Positions 1-7,397 are shown, numbered from the stretch's first letter. The stretch is DNA of 9,078 bases from Burkholderiaceae bacterium (GCA_025458735.1 JALORV010000022.1:1-9078); one strand, 5' to 3'. Notes: a model not told the origin generated them from the sequence alone. Program-made: numbers and translations.

Positions 1-47
1 ACAGCACTTCATACAGCCGCGATTCGTGCCAGCGCACGTTGCAGGGT

Positions 48-527
48 CGAACGACCGCTTGGTGCCACTCAGCGCGAGTGCGCCGGCTGGCGGGTGGCGT
101 CGGCACACGCTGCACAGCTGCCAGGCAACTCATGACCGGCTCCTTCAGACTGAACTGAGTCACTCGAGGAGCTGGGCGCGAACGGCCGCCGCCGCGATCA
201 CCGGTCATTCGATGCCTGCGGCCTCGAAGGGCCGCAACACCTCAGTCACCAGTCACTCGAAGCGCGGCGACCGTCGAGTCTGTGCCAATGACCGGTATCG
301 CCCGAAGCGTTCGGCTCTTCTCGACCCTCTGCTGTCGTTCCGCCTGGCGCCGCAAAAGTCAGCAGTCCAACGATTGCTGTCCTTGGGCAGCGTCCGCCGA
401 GTTCACGGTGTCGGCAACATCGCGGTCATTGAGGTGGCTGGCAGCACGTCACGCGGCTGACCGGTCTTGGCGGTACTGCCGACCTTACCCACCACTTCCG
501 AAGGTGAGGCCACCCGAACGACCGCTT
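48..527. repeat. 13-base exact direct repeat pair
   Basis: CGAACGACCGCTT occurs at 48-60 and again at 515-527, identical over 13 bases; flanking bases differ on both sides. The span given covers both copies. Both lie in non-coding DNA downstream of kup. A related sequence, GGGTCGGAACCGCCATT, sits near 8914-8930 at the other end of the window, which suggests one dispersed family. Confidence 0.55.
200..296. repeat. 10-base perfect inverted repeat
   Basis: ACCGGTCATT at 200-209 is the exact reverse complement of AATGACCGGT at 287-296, separated by 77 bases. CGGTCATT recurs at 423-430 and near 6918-6925. The long spacer makes a simple terminator hairpin unlikely; two oppositely oriented copies of a dispersed repeat word fit better. 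Confidence 0.5.
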
Positions 528-776
528 ACCGAAGTCGCGAACTGGCGGAAACGACACGCTGGCCGACGTTCGCGCCGTCGCGTTGACAGAATGCGTCGAA
601 AGAGGCGCGGTCCCTCGACGCCAACTTTAGGACTCACGCTGTCGAGCACGACCGAACGCAGTCCCGACTCGCACCTCGTCTGTGTGTCAGCTGTTCGGAC
701 CCGCGACCTCTCAGACGCGACCCTGAGCTGATCGTCGCAGCTGTCAACACCGTGCCCGTCCGGCGCATTACAGCCG

Positions 777-790
777 CGGGGCGATCCCCG
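777..790 (-). terminator. Weak hairpin after kup (possible terminator)
   Basis: A 5-bp all-GC stem (CGGGG at 777-781 pairing with CCCCG at 786-790, 4-base loop) lies 16 bases beyond the kup stop codon on the minus strand. No T-run follows it in the direction of kup transcription, so intrinsic termination is doubtful. The position after the last gene of the operon is the main argument for it. Confidence 0.25.
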
Positions 791-806
791 AACAGGCTCC
801 TTCGAC

Positions 807-2726
807 TCAGATCCGGATCCGCGTGCCCAGCTCGACCACCGCGTTGCCAGGCAGGCGGAAGAACTCGACGACGCCGCTGGCGTTACGGCTGAGCGCCGCG
901 AACAGGCGCTCGCGCCATTGCGCCCAGCCGCGGCCTGACGCGGGGACGACCGACTCGCGGCTGAGAAAGTACGTGGTCTCGAACACCGGCACGTGCAGGC
1001 CGTGTGAGCGCGTGAGCTCTAGCGCCTTGGGCACGTCGGGCGTGTTCATGAACCCGTAGTGCACCGTCACGCGCCAGAAGCCGTGTCCGAGCGACTGCAC
1101 CTCCACACGACGGTCCATCGGCACCCACGGCACCTCGTGGAACGCGACGGTCAGGATGACATTGCGCTCGTGCAGCACCTGGTTGTGCTTCAGGTTGTGC
1201 AGCAGTGCCTGCGGCACGGTCGTCGGGTCGGCCACCGGGTACACCGCTGTGCGCGCGGCGCGGTGCATCGATCGTGGGTCGAGCCCTTCGATGAAGCCGT
1301 CCAGCGCCACGCCGTCGGCGCGGATCGTCGTGAGAAGCAGCGCCCGGCCGCGCCACCAGGTGGTCATCACGCCGAACAGCACGGCGCCCAGCGCCAGCGG
1401 GAACCAGCCGCCGTCGAAGAACTTGACGGCACAGCCGGCCACGAGCAGCGCGTCGATGGCAAGGAACACCGCCGTCGCGCCGATGGCCAGCGGTGCTGGC
1501 AACTTCCACCCGTCGCGCACCACGAAAAAGGTCAGTACCGTCGTGATCGTCATCGTCAGCGTCACGGCGATGCCGTAGGCACCGGCCAGCGCGGACGAAC
1601 TGCCGAAGGCTAGCACCGCGGCCACCACGCCCGCCAGCAGCGCCCAGTTGACGGCCGGCATGTAGATCTGTCCGGCCTCGCGTGCCGACGTGTGCCGCAC
1701 GGCCATGCGCGGCAGGAAGCCAAGCTGGATCGCCTGCCGCGTCAGCGAGTACGCGCCCGAGATCACCGCTTGCGACGCGATGATCGCTGCAAGCGTAGCC
1801 AGCACCAGGGCTGGCAGCACCCAGGCGTCGGGGAATAGACGGTAGAAGGGATTCTCGATCGCCGACGGATCGCGCATCAGCAGCGCGCCCTGGCCAAGGT
1901 AGTTCAGCGCCAGGCTCGGCAGCACCAGCCCGGTCCAGGCGATCTGGATCGGCTTGCGGCCGAAGTGGCCCATGTCGGCGTACAGCGCCTCGGCACCCGT
2001 CAGGGCCAGCACGATGGCGCCGACGGCGGCGAACAGGTGCCAGCCGCGGTCGGCCAGGAAGCCCCACGCGTGCCGCGGGTCGAGCGCGGCGAGGATCGCA
2101 GGCTCGAGCGCGATGTGCATCAGACCCGTCGCGCCGAGCATCACGAACCACAGCACGACGATCGGGCCGAAGAAGCGCCCGACGAAGGCGGTGCCCAGGC
2201 GCTGCACGAAAAACAGGCCCACGAGGATGGCCAGCGTGATCGGCACCACGTAGTCCGCCAGCGCCGGTGCGACCAGCCCGAGCCCCTCCATCGCGCCGAG
2301 CACCGAGATCGCCGGTGTGATGACACTGTCGCCGTAGAACAGCGTCGCGCCGGCCACGCCGAGCAGCAACAGGCTGCGGCGTAACGCCGGTCGCGACTTC
2401 ACGGCCTGCGCGGCCAGCGCCGTCAGCGCCAGACCGCCGCCTTCGCCATGGTTGTCGGCGCGCAGGATCAGGATGACGTACTTGAGCGTGACGACGAGCA
2501 TCAGCGCCCAGAAGATGACTGAGACGGCTCCGATCAGGCTCGGGGCGTCTAGCGGCACCCCGGTGTGCGGCGCGAAAACCTCCTTGACCGTGTACAACGG
2601 GCTGGTGCCGATGTCGCCGTAGACGACGCCGATGGCGCCCAGCGTCAGCGCCGCCAAGCCCTGGCGTGGGGGACTGGCGGCCGCTCCGGCGGCGGGCGTG
2701 GCGGTCGCGAGATCGGAAGCGCTCAT
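807..2726 (-). CDS. kup: Kup/TrkD-family potassium uptake transporter
   Basis: This 639-residue inner-membrane protein should import K+ with protons, as the KUP/HAK/KT family does. The family signature [19 protein letters not shown] is at residues 33-51, followed by LKYV...[10 protein letters not shown] (81-98), the [19 protein letters not shown] block (about 130-148) and [17 protein letters not shown] (about 245-260). About twelve hydrophobic segments fill residues 25-460, and a hydrophilic C-terminal domain follows. The length is close to E. coli Kup (622). The Ala/Pro-rich first 20 residues are a lineage-specific extension. The ATG at 2726 is supported by AGGAAGG just upstream. It is the last gene of the minus-strand potassium module, 77 bases after the kdpE stop, and that gap holds a motif also found upstream of trkH. 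The gene may therefore be both co-transcribed and separately controlled. Family assignment is secure; the transport mode is taken from the family. Confidence 0.96.
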   Translation of the reverse strand: MSASDLATATPAAGAAASPPRQGLAALTLGAIGVVYGDIGTSPLYTVKEVFAPHTGVPLDAPSLIGAVSVIFWALMLVVTLKYVILILRADNHGEGGGLALTALAAQAVKSRPALRRSLLLLGVAGATLFYGDSVITPAISVLGAMEGLGLVAPALADYVVPITLAILVGLFFVQRLGTAFVGRFFGPIVVLWFVMLGATGLMHIALEPAILAALDPRHAWGFLADRGWHLFAAVGAIVLALTGAEALYADMGHFGRKPIQIAWTGLVLPSLALNYLGQGALLMRDPSAIENPFYRLFPDAWVLPALVLATLAAIIASQAVISGAYSLTRQAIQLGFLPRMAVRHTSAREAGQIYMPAVNWALLAGVVAAVLAFGSSSALAGAYGIAVTLTMTITTVLTFFVVRDGWKLPAPLAIGATAVFLAIDALLVAGCAVKFFDGGWFPLALGAVLFGVMTTWWRGRALLLTTIRADGVALDGFIEGLDPRSMHRAARTAVYPVADPTTVPQALLHNLKHNQVLHERNVILTVAFHEVPWVPMDRRVEVQSLGHGFWRVTVHYGFMNTPDVPKALELTRSHGLHVPVFETTYFLSRESVVPASGRGWAQWRERLFAALSRNASGVVEFFRLPGNAVVELGTRIRI

Positions 2727-2730
2727 ATGG

Positions 2731-2737
2731 CCTTCCT
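2731..2737 (-). promoter_or_regulatory. Ribosome binding site of kup
   Basis: On the minus strand the sequence reads AGGAAGG, then CCAT, then the ATG at 2726. The purine core complements the 16S 3' end. The spacing is tight but acceptable, and it fixes this ATG as the start rather than codons further in. Confidence 0.65.
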
Positions 2738-2770
2738 GGGATTGGGAAGAACCAAGGCTCGCGCAGGTGG

Positions 2771-2789
2771 CGTCAGGAACGCATATGCA
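2771..2789 (-). promoter_or_regulatory. Candidate shared operator, kup copy
   Basis: In the plus-strand reading CGTCAGGAACGCATA (2771-2785) is followed directly by TGCA, which makes the 8-base palindrome GCATATGC. The same 15-base block, with one C/T change, lies upstream of trkH at 6683-6697. The kup copy ends about 45 bases before the kup ATG, inside a 77-base gap. Two near-identical copies ahead of two K+ transporter genes on the same strand point to a regulator site. KdpE, encoded between them, is the obvious candidate, but that is inference. No clear -35/-10 pair is visible. Confidence 0.55.
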
Positions 2790-2804
2790 GCGGTGGTGGC
2801 GCGG

Positions 2805-3509
2805 CTATTCCGCCGCCTCGACCACGCGGTAGCCGATGCCGGGGTCGGTCAGCAGCAGCCGTGGCTCGGCCGGATCGGCCTCCAGCTTGGCGCGCAGCTG
2901 CGCCATGTACAGGCGCAGGTAGTGCGTGTGCTCAGTGAACTCGGCACCCCAGACGTCGGCCAGCAGCTGGCGATGGGTGACGACCTGGCCCGCCGAGCGG
3001 ACCAGGCGCGCGAGCAACGCGTACTCGGTCGGCGTCAGGTGCACGGCCGCGCCGTCACGTCGGACCTGCCGCGCTTCGAGGTCGATCTCGATCCCATCGC
3101 GGGAATAGTGAAGCACCGCCGGTTGCAGCCGCGTGCCGCGGTGGCGCAACACCACGCGCATGCGCGCCAGGAGCTCGGCCAGACTGAACGGCTTGACAAG
3201 GTAGTCGTCGGCGCCGGCATCGAGCAGGCGCACCTTCGCCTCGTCGCCGTGGCGCGCCGAGATCACGACCACCGGTGTCGCGCGCTCGCGCCGCAGCTGG
3301 GCCAGCAGCGCCTCGCCGTTGCCGTCGGGCAGCCCGAGATCGAGCAGCACCAGGTCCAGGTCGCCGCCTGCGACGGCATGGGCCAGCAGGGCACGGGCGT
3401 CGGCCAGACTGGCCGAGGCGTGGACGTGATAGCCCTCCACCGTCAGCGCCTCGCGCAGCGTGTTGCGCAACTCGCGGTCGTCCTCGACGAGCAGCACCGT
3501 CGGGCTCAC
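2805..3509 (-). CDS. kdpE: KdpE-like OmpR-family response regulator
   Basis: This 234-residue DNA-binding response regulator is the likely partner of the kinase encoded just upstream. The receiver domain (1-120) has the acidic pair E9-D10-D11, phospho-acceptor D57 in VLLDLGLPDGNG, S84 and K106 in YLVKPF. The C-terminal winged-helix domain carries KdpE-type signatures: HLTPTEYALL, VTHRQLLADVWG, HYLRLYMAQLRAKLE and a GIGYRV end, with ADP in place of the usual DP context. The start is GTG at 3509, with GAGG seven bases upstream (3517-3520). It overlaps the kdpD stop as GTGA, so translation is probably coupled. The frame stays open to 3650, but the extra 47 residues are an Arg-rich shadow of kdpD. 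Classic KdpE activates kdpFABC; no such genes are here, so trkH and kup are the inferred targets. Confidence 0.93.
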   Translation of the reverse strand: MSPTVLLVEDDRELRNTLREALTVEGYHVHASASLADARALLAHAVAGGDLDLVLLDLGLPDGNGEALLAQLRRERATPVVVISARHGDEAKVRLLDAGADDYLVKPFSLAELLARMRVVLRHRGTRLQPAVLHYSRDGIEIDLEARQVRRDGAAVHLTPTEYALLARLVRSAGQVVTHRQLLADVWGAEFTEHTHYLRLYMAQLRAKLEADPAEPRLLLTDPGIGYRVVEAAE

Positions 3510-5125
3510 CGATCGACCTCGGGCAACGCATCTGCAGCGGGCCCGGCCGGCATCGGCTCGACCGGGAGCGACAGTTCGAAGCTCGCACCGCCGCCCCGGC
3601 GCGCGCGCACACTCAGCTCGCCGCCGTGCACGCGCGCGATGGCGCGGCACAGCGCCAGGCCCACACCGGCGCCCGGCCTCGGGGCACCCGCTGCCGAACG
3701 GCCGTCGTCGGGCAGCGGTCCGCGGCTGAAGGGTTCGAAGATGCGCGGCCCGAGCGACGGGGGGACGCCCGGACCGCGGTCGCGCACGGCGACGACGACC
3801 CGCTCGCCGCAGCGCTGGGCCGTCACCTCGACGGGAGCGGCTTCACCGCCGTGCTTCAGCGCGTTGTCGACGAGGTTGTCGAGGAGCTGGACGATCAGCA
3901 CCGCATCGCAGCGCACCAGCGGCAGATCGGGCTCGACGCGGGCGCGCAGGCGGTGGCCGGGTTCGCGCTGGCGGTACCGCCGCATCACGCTGCCGATCAG
4001 CTCTTCCAGCGACTCCCAGTCCCGCGCCACGTCCAGCCCCACGGCATCCAGCCGCGCGAGCTGCAGCGTGTTGTCGGTGAGGCGCGCCAGCTGCGTGGCC
4101 TCGTCGACGATCGTGGCGGCCAGGCGACGGCGCTGGGTTGCGTCGAGCCGATCGCCCTGGTCGTGCAGGGCCCCCGCCGCGCTGATGATGGTGGCCAGCG
4201 GCGTGCGGTGGTCGTGCGCCACGGCCGACAGCAGCGTGTTGCGCATCGCCTGCAGCTGCGCCTGCTGGTGGGCCTCGCCGGCCGCCTGTTCCGCCGCCGC
4301 GCGCTCCAGCGCCACGCCGATCTGGTCGCACAGCGCCTGGGCGTGCGCGCGGTCCTCGGCGCCCGGCAGGGCGTCCGGTTGCAGGCGCACGAGCGCCGCG
4401 CCGTGAGTGCGCTGGCGACCTCGCAGCGGCAGGTACCAGGCCAGCTGCTCCTCGTGGCGTCCCGAACCTGCCCCGAGCCCGCGGCCGTCACGCAGGCACA
4501 GGCGCAGGCCCTCGCGCTCGTCGTCCGTGGCCTCGCCGAACCAACGTTCCGCGGCCGCCGACACGTCGACGGCGTCGTCGGCCGACCGCACCAGCAGCAC
4601 CACGCCGCGGTTCGAAAGGCGCCCGAGGGTCTCGCGAAGCTCCGTCTCGCCGGTGAGCGGATCGTCGGTCTCGCGCACGGCATCGCCGAAGCGCCGAAGC
4701 TCGTCGGAGCGGCGGGCGTGCCGATCGGCCTCGTCGGCCAGGCGGCGTAGCCGCGCCATCAGCGCCGAGATGATCCAGCTCACCGACACCGTCGCCACCA
4801 GCAGCAGCCCGTGCTGGTGCAGGTCAACCGACAGCGTGCCGCGCGGTGGCACGAAGGCGAAGTTGAAGGCGACGACTCCCAGCCCGATCGACGCCGCGGA
4901 CAGGACCGGTCCCCACCAGATGGCTGCCACGGCAGCGGCCAGGATCAGCACCAGCGCCTGGTTGGCGAGGTCGACGCGACCGTCGAGCGCGAGCATCGCC
5001 GTCCAGGCGATGCCCCAGGGGGCCAGCCCACGCCACCAGGATGCTGCCGAGGGCCCCTCTCGCGTGTCGCCGCGGGTCTGCATGGCTGCTGAAAGTAGCA
5101 CGCCCGACGCCCCCGAGGCGATCAC
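3506..5125 (-). CDS. kdpD: N-terminally short KdpD-like sensor histidine kinase
   Basis: A membrane sensor kinase of 539 residues from GTG 5125, or 525 from ATG 5083; residue numbers here use the ATG. About four close transmembrane helices (22-110) match the KdpD DUF4118 domain, with the typical FNFAFVPPRGTLSV stretch at 73-86. A GAF-like region follows (about 135-260), then a HisKA domain with H290 in AHDHRTPLAT and a HATPase domain: N box LLDNLVDNALKHG (N403, N407), G1 DRGPGVP (435-441) and G2 GAGVGLALCR (471-480). E. coli KdpD has 894 residues. The missing part is the cytoplasmic KdpD domain with its nucleotide-binding motif and the USP-like domain, so sensing must rely on the membrane and GAF parts. 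Neither start has a strong ribosome binding site; GTG overlaps the trkH stop as GTGA and favours coupling. The frame remains open into trkH up to 6583, but that part is a shadow. Confidence 0.9.
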   Translation of the reverse strand: MIASGASGVLLSAAMQTRGDTREGPSAASWWRGLAPWGIAWTAMLALDGRVDLANQALVLILAAAVAAIWWGPVLSAASIGLGVVAFNFAFVPPRGTLSVDLHQHGLLLVATVSVSWIISALMARLRRLADEADRHARRSDELRRFGDAVRETDDPLTGETELRETLGRLSNRGVVLLVRSADDAVDVSAAAERWFGEATDDEREGLRLCLRDGRGLGAGSGRHEEQLAWYLPLRGRQRTHGAALVRLQPDALPGAEDRAHAQALCDQIGVALERAAAEQAAGEAHQQAQLQAMRNTLLSAVAHDHRTPLATIISAAGALHDQGDRLDATQRRRLAATIVDEATQLARLTDNTLQLARLDAVGLDVARDWESLEELIGSVMRRYRQREPGHRLRARVEPDLPLVRCDAVLIVQLLDNLVDNALKHGGEAAPVEVTAQRCGERVVVAVRDRGPGVPPSLGPRIFEPFSRGPLPDDGRSAAGAPRPGAGVGLALCRAIARVHGGELSVRARRGGGASFELSLPVEPMPAGPAADALPEVDR

Positions 5126-6576
5126 TTTCGCCAGAACGATGCCGTGAACACCACCATCACGGCGATGAGCTCGAGACGCCCGAGCAGCATGGCGATCGTG
5201 CAAACCCAGGTCTGGAAGTCGGTGAGGCCCTGGAAGTTGCCCGCCGGGCCTACCTGTCCCAGGCCCGGTCCGGTGTTGTTGATGCAGGCGATCACTGCGG
5301 TGGCCGCCGTCACAAGATCGAGCCCCGACAGCAGCAACAGGAGCGTGGCCACCACCATGGCCGAGCCGTACAGCAGCATGAAGGCGATGACCGAGGACAT
5401 CACCTGCATGGACACGGTCGTCGATCCCAGCCGCAACGGCACCACGGCGCGGGGGTGGATGACGTGGATCAGTCCCAGCCGGGCATGCTTGAGCAGCAGG
5501 AGCGAGCGTACAAGCTTGATGCCGCCGCCAGTCGAGCCAGCGCAGGTTGCGAAGCTGCAGAGGAAGAGCATGAACACCGGCGCGAAAGTCGGCCACTGGG
5601 CGTAGTCCACGCTGGCGTAGCCGGTGGTGGTCGCGATCGAAACGACGTTGAAGGTCGCGTGGCGAAGCGACTCCGCAAAGGTCGGATAGACCTCGTGCAA
5701 GTTTAGGTAGGCGGCAACACCGATCACCGAGGCCAGCAGCAGCAAAAAATAGGTGCGCGCCTCGACGTCGTGCCAGATCACCGACAACGTACGCTTGCGC
5801 CAGGCCACGAAATACAGGGCGAAGTTGACGCCTGCCAACGTCATGAATACGACGGCCACGGCCTCGATCGCCGGTGACTGGAAGTGACCGAAGCTCGCAT
5901 CGTAGGCGGCGAACCCGCCCAGCCCCATCGTGCTGCACATGTGGATGAACGCGTCGGTCAAAGTCATGCCGGCCAGGTAGTAGGACACGAAGCATGCGGC
6001 CGACGCAACGAAGTACACCGTCCACAGCCCGCGTGCGGTCTCGGCAATGCGCGGCGTGAGCTTCTGGTCTTTGAGTGGACCGGCCGTCTCGGACCTGAAA
6101 AGCTGTGCGCCACCGACGCCGAGCAGCGGCAGGATCGCTACGACGAGAACGATGATGCCCATGCCGCCGATCAGCACCATGAAGCTGCGCCAGACGTTGA
6201 TCGAGACCGGCAGCTGGTCCAGCCCCGTCAGCACCGTCGCCCCGGTGGTCGTCAGGCCGCTCATGGCCTCGAAGTAGGCGTCGGTGAAGCTCAGCCCCGG
6301 AATAGCCAGTAGCAGCGGCAGCGCCCCAAATGCAGGCAGCAGCGTCCAGGTCAGCGTCACGAGCAGAAAGCCGTCGCGCGGCATCAACTCGCGGTGGAAT
6401 CGGCGCGTGCCGAGGCTTACCACAATGCCCGTCATCGCCGTGGCGGCTGCAGCCATCAGGAAGGCGTTTTCCGCAGCGTCGTGCGCTGACAACGCAAACG
6501 CCAGCGGCACGATCATGAGGGCGGCGAAGACCGACACGATACGGCCGACCAAGCCAACGACGGCGAGTGCGTTCAT
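5122..6576 (-). CDS. trkH: TrkH/TrkG-family potassium channel subunit
   Basis: A 484-residue inner-membrane protein, the pore-forming part of a Trk/Ktr K+ uptake system. All four selectivity-filter loops of the superfamily are visible: SGLTTTGAT (106-114), CSTMGLGGFA (214-223), SIATTTGYASVDY (313-325) and INNTGPGLG (432-440). Other family marks are AGSTGGGIK (346-354) and GRLEL (466-470). The length matches E. coli TrkH (483). TrkH normally works with the cytoplasmic NAD/ATP-binding ring TrkA; no trkA is in this window, so a partner must be encoded elsewhere. It is the first gene of the minus-strand module and its stop overlaps the GTG of the kinase gene. The start at 6576 has a modest GGACGG seven bases upstream, inside a 6-2-6 palindrome. 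TrkH versus TrkG or KtrB cannot be settled from one protein, but TrkH/TrkG fits best. Confidence 0.95.
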   Translation of the reverse strand: MNALAVVGLVGRIVSVFAALMIVPLAFALSAHDAAENAFLMAAAATAMTGIVVSLGTRRFHRELMPRDGFLLVTLTWTLLPAFGALPLLLAIPGLSFTDAYFEAMSGLTTTGATVLTGLDQLPVSINVWRSFMVLIGGMGIIVLVVAILPLLGVGGAQLFRSETAGPLKDQKLTPRIAETARGLWTVYFVASAACFVSYYLAGMTLTDAFIHMCSTMGLGGFAAYDASFGHFQSPAIEAVAVVFMTLAGVNFALYFVAWRKRTLSVIWHDVEARTYFLLLLASVIGVAAYLNLHEVYPTFAESLRHATFNVVSIATTTGYASVDYAQWPTFAPVFMLFLCSFATCAGSTGGGIKLVRSLLLLKHARLGLIHVIHPRAVVPLRLGSTTVSMQVMSSVIAFMLLYGSAMVVATLLLLLSGLDLVTAATAVIACINNTGPGLGQVGPAGNFQGLTDFQTWVCTIAMLLGRLELIAVMVVFTASFWRK

Positions 6577-6580
6577 GACT

Positions 6581-6594
6581 CAACCGTCCGGTTG
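6581..6594 (-). promoter_or_regulatory. Palindrome over the trkH ribosome binding site
   Basis: CAACCGTCCGGTTG is a perfect 6-bp inverted repeat with a 2-base centre, four bases upstream of the trkH ATG. Read on the minus strand it contains GGACGG, the only Shine-Dalgarno-like core. The centre is too short for a hairpin of the full six pairs, so a dimeric protein site is more likely than an RNA structure. No second copy was found by eye. Confidence 0.35.
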
Positions 6595-6682
6595 TCCCGC
6601 AAGCCTCGCGTGCCTCGGATCGGCAATGCCAGGGCGGAGTTCGGCAGAGCGCTCATCGAATCGAGCAGACTGCCAGCGCCGC

Positions 6683-6710
6683 CGTTAGGAACGCATAAGG
6701 ACGTTATGCA
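6683..6710 (-). promoter_or_regulatory. Candidate shared operator, trkH copy
   Basis: In the plus-strand reading CGTTAGGAACGCATA (6683-6697) differs from the kup copy (2771-2785) at one base. It runs into an inverted repeat, GCATAA-N5-TTATGC (6693-6709), and ends in TGCA as the kup copy does. Read on the minus strand there are two roughly ten-base-spaced CGT(T)CC-type words, reminiscent of the tandem half-sites used by OmpR-family regulators. It lies about 107-134 bases upstream of the trkH start and is locally AT-rich in GC-rich surroundings. The regulator identity (KdpE) is inferred. Confidence 0.55.
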
Positions 6711-7390
6711 CCAGGTTGGCCGGGAGACTGATGGCGAGTCGCAGACGATGGGCCCGCATAGGCTCTTTGGCTGGAGCTGAGCGTCGGGTAGCTTTGGAGA
6801 AACCGGACCGGACGGGTGGGTCTGGGTCGGGCTCGGTCTGTCGTTTCAAGCGGAAGGTGTCGCTCAGGTACCGTCAGACGGGCGGCCATGATCAAGTGAC
6901 CGATCAAGAAGGTGCAGCGGTCATTGGATCCCAAGCCTCGCCAAGGACCGGTTCCGGTCTCCGCCGCCGTCCACCTACCGAGCCTGACCGTCAGTACCCA
7001 GTCTTGACCGGGTACTCGCCCAGCGTGCTCGAATGCCGGCTCCTGGCCGACCGCGTCACTTCGCCCGCTGGCCAGAGACCTGCCGTTCGCGTCGAAGCCA
7101 ACGACGGCGAAGGTCAGCTCGCTGGGAGTGCGGCGGAAGATCGGTCACGGCCAGGAGTGTGCACTGCTCGATGGCCGGTTTGGAGCAGGCCAATTGATGA
7201 TCTGGGCGACGCTGCGGTTAGTTGCTGCGCGCGAGCGGCGCGATCAGTCGAGGCGCGTTGCGCGCAGCCCTGCCATCAACGACGAGTTTCCTGGACACCC
7301 CCGCGAATGAGGGTGCGGTGACTACCCATTCGGGCCGCTATCACGTGTTGTCCCGGTATCGGACCTTGGGGGCGGTCAGGTAGGCTCGTT
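6711..7390. other. Gene-free divergent intergenic region
   Basis: This stretch lies between the divergently transcribed trkH and hydrolase genes and must hold both promoters, but I could not assign a convincing -35/-10 pair. Open frames here give low-complexity, Arg-rich translations with no motif. Structure present: a GATCAAG direct repeat (6890-6896, 6902-6908), TGACCG/CGGTCA inverted words (6897-6902, 6918-6923), a GTACCC/GGGTAC 6-bp stem with a 10-base loop (6994-7015) and a 9-bp GC stem (7224-7268). It shares the TGACCGG-type words of the 1-806 region. Confidence 0.5.
7224..7268. repeat. 9-bp GC-rich inverted repeat (stem-loop)
   Basis: GCTGCGCGC at 7224-7232 pairs perfectly with GCGCGCAGC at 7260-7268; a G-T and an A-T pair can extend the stem inward, leaving a loop of about 23 bases. 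No T-run follows on either strand, so it is not a typical intrinsic terminator. It lies about 145 bases before the hydrolase start and may be a leader structure, a remnant of a repeat, or chance pairing in GC-rich DNA. Confidence 0.4.
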
Positions 7391-7397
7391 GCGTGTC

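Larger units (their letters stand above)
1..806. other. Gene-free region with decayed short repeats
   Basis: No reading frame here gives a recognisable protein: the open frames are rich in Arg, Ser and Ala, with no domain motif and no convincing ribosome binding site. The stretch lies downstream of kup. It carries a 13-base exact direct repeat (48-60 and 515-527), a 10-base inverted repeat (200-209 against 287-296) and several TGACCGG words or their complements (133-139, 201-207, 289-295, 458-464). I read it as intergenic DNA built from degenerate dispersed repeats, not as a decayed gene, because I could not recover a protein trace on either strand. Confidence 0.6.

Noticed and set aside
2776..2790. 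ECF-sigma -35 element (GGAAC) on the plus strand within the shared motif
   Set aside because: It would direct transcription away from the K+ genes, antisense into kdpE, and no matching -10 element follows in either copy.
3510..3650. 47-residue N-terminal extension of kdpE
   Set aside because: Arg-rich wrong-frame reading of the kdpD end; the receiver domain begins right after the GTG at 3509, which has its own GAGG.
2565..4406. 613-residue open frame on the plus strand opposite kdpE/kdpD
   Set aside because: It is antisense to genes with clear domain motifs, has a low-complexity Arg/Ala/Ser composition, and no recognisable domain; long antisense frames are expected at this GC content. The same holds for 3275-4750 and 1059-1613.
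5126..6583. N-terminal extension of the kinase frame (to 1025 residues)
   Set aside because: The extra 500 or so residues are the wrong-frame reading of trkH: Arg/His/Gly-rich with no KdpD or USP motif, while trkH in the other frame has all four filter loops.
6684..6710. Integron attC/attI-like site suggested by GTTAGG...GTTATGC
   Set aside because: The core GTTRRRY pattern is not met at either end, there is no cassette gene or integrase, and the same block recurs at kup, which fits an operator better.
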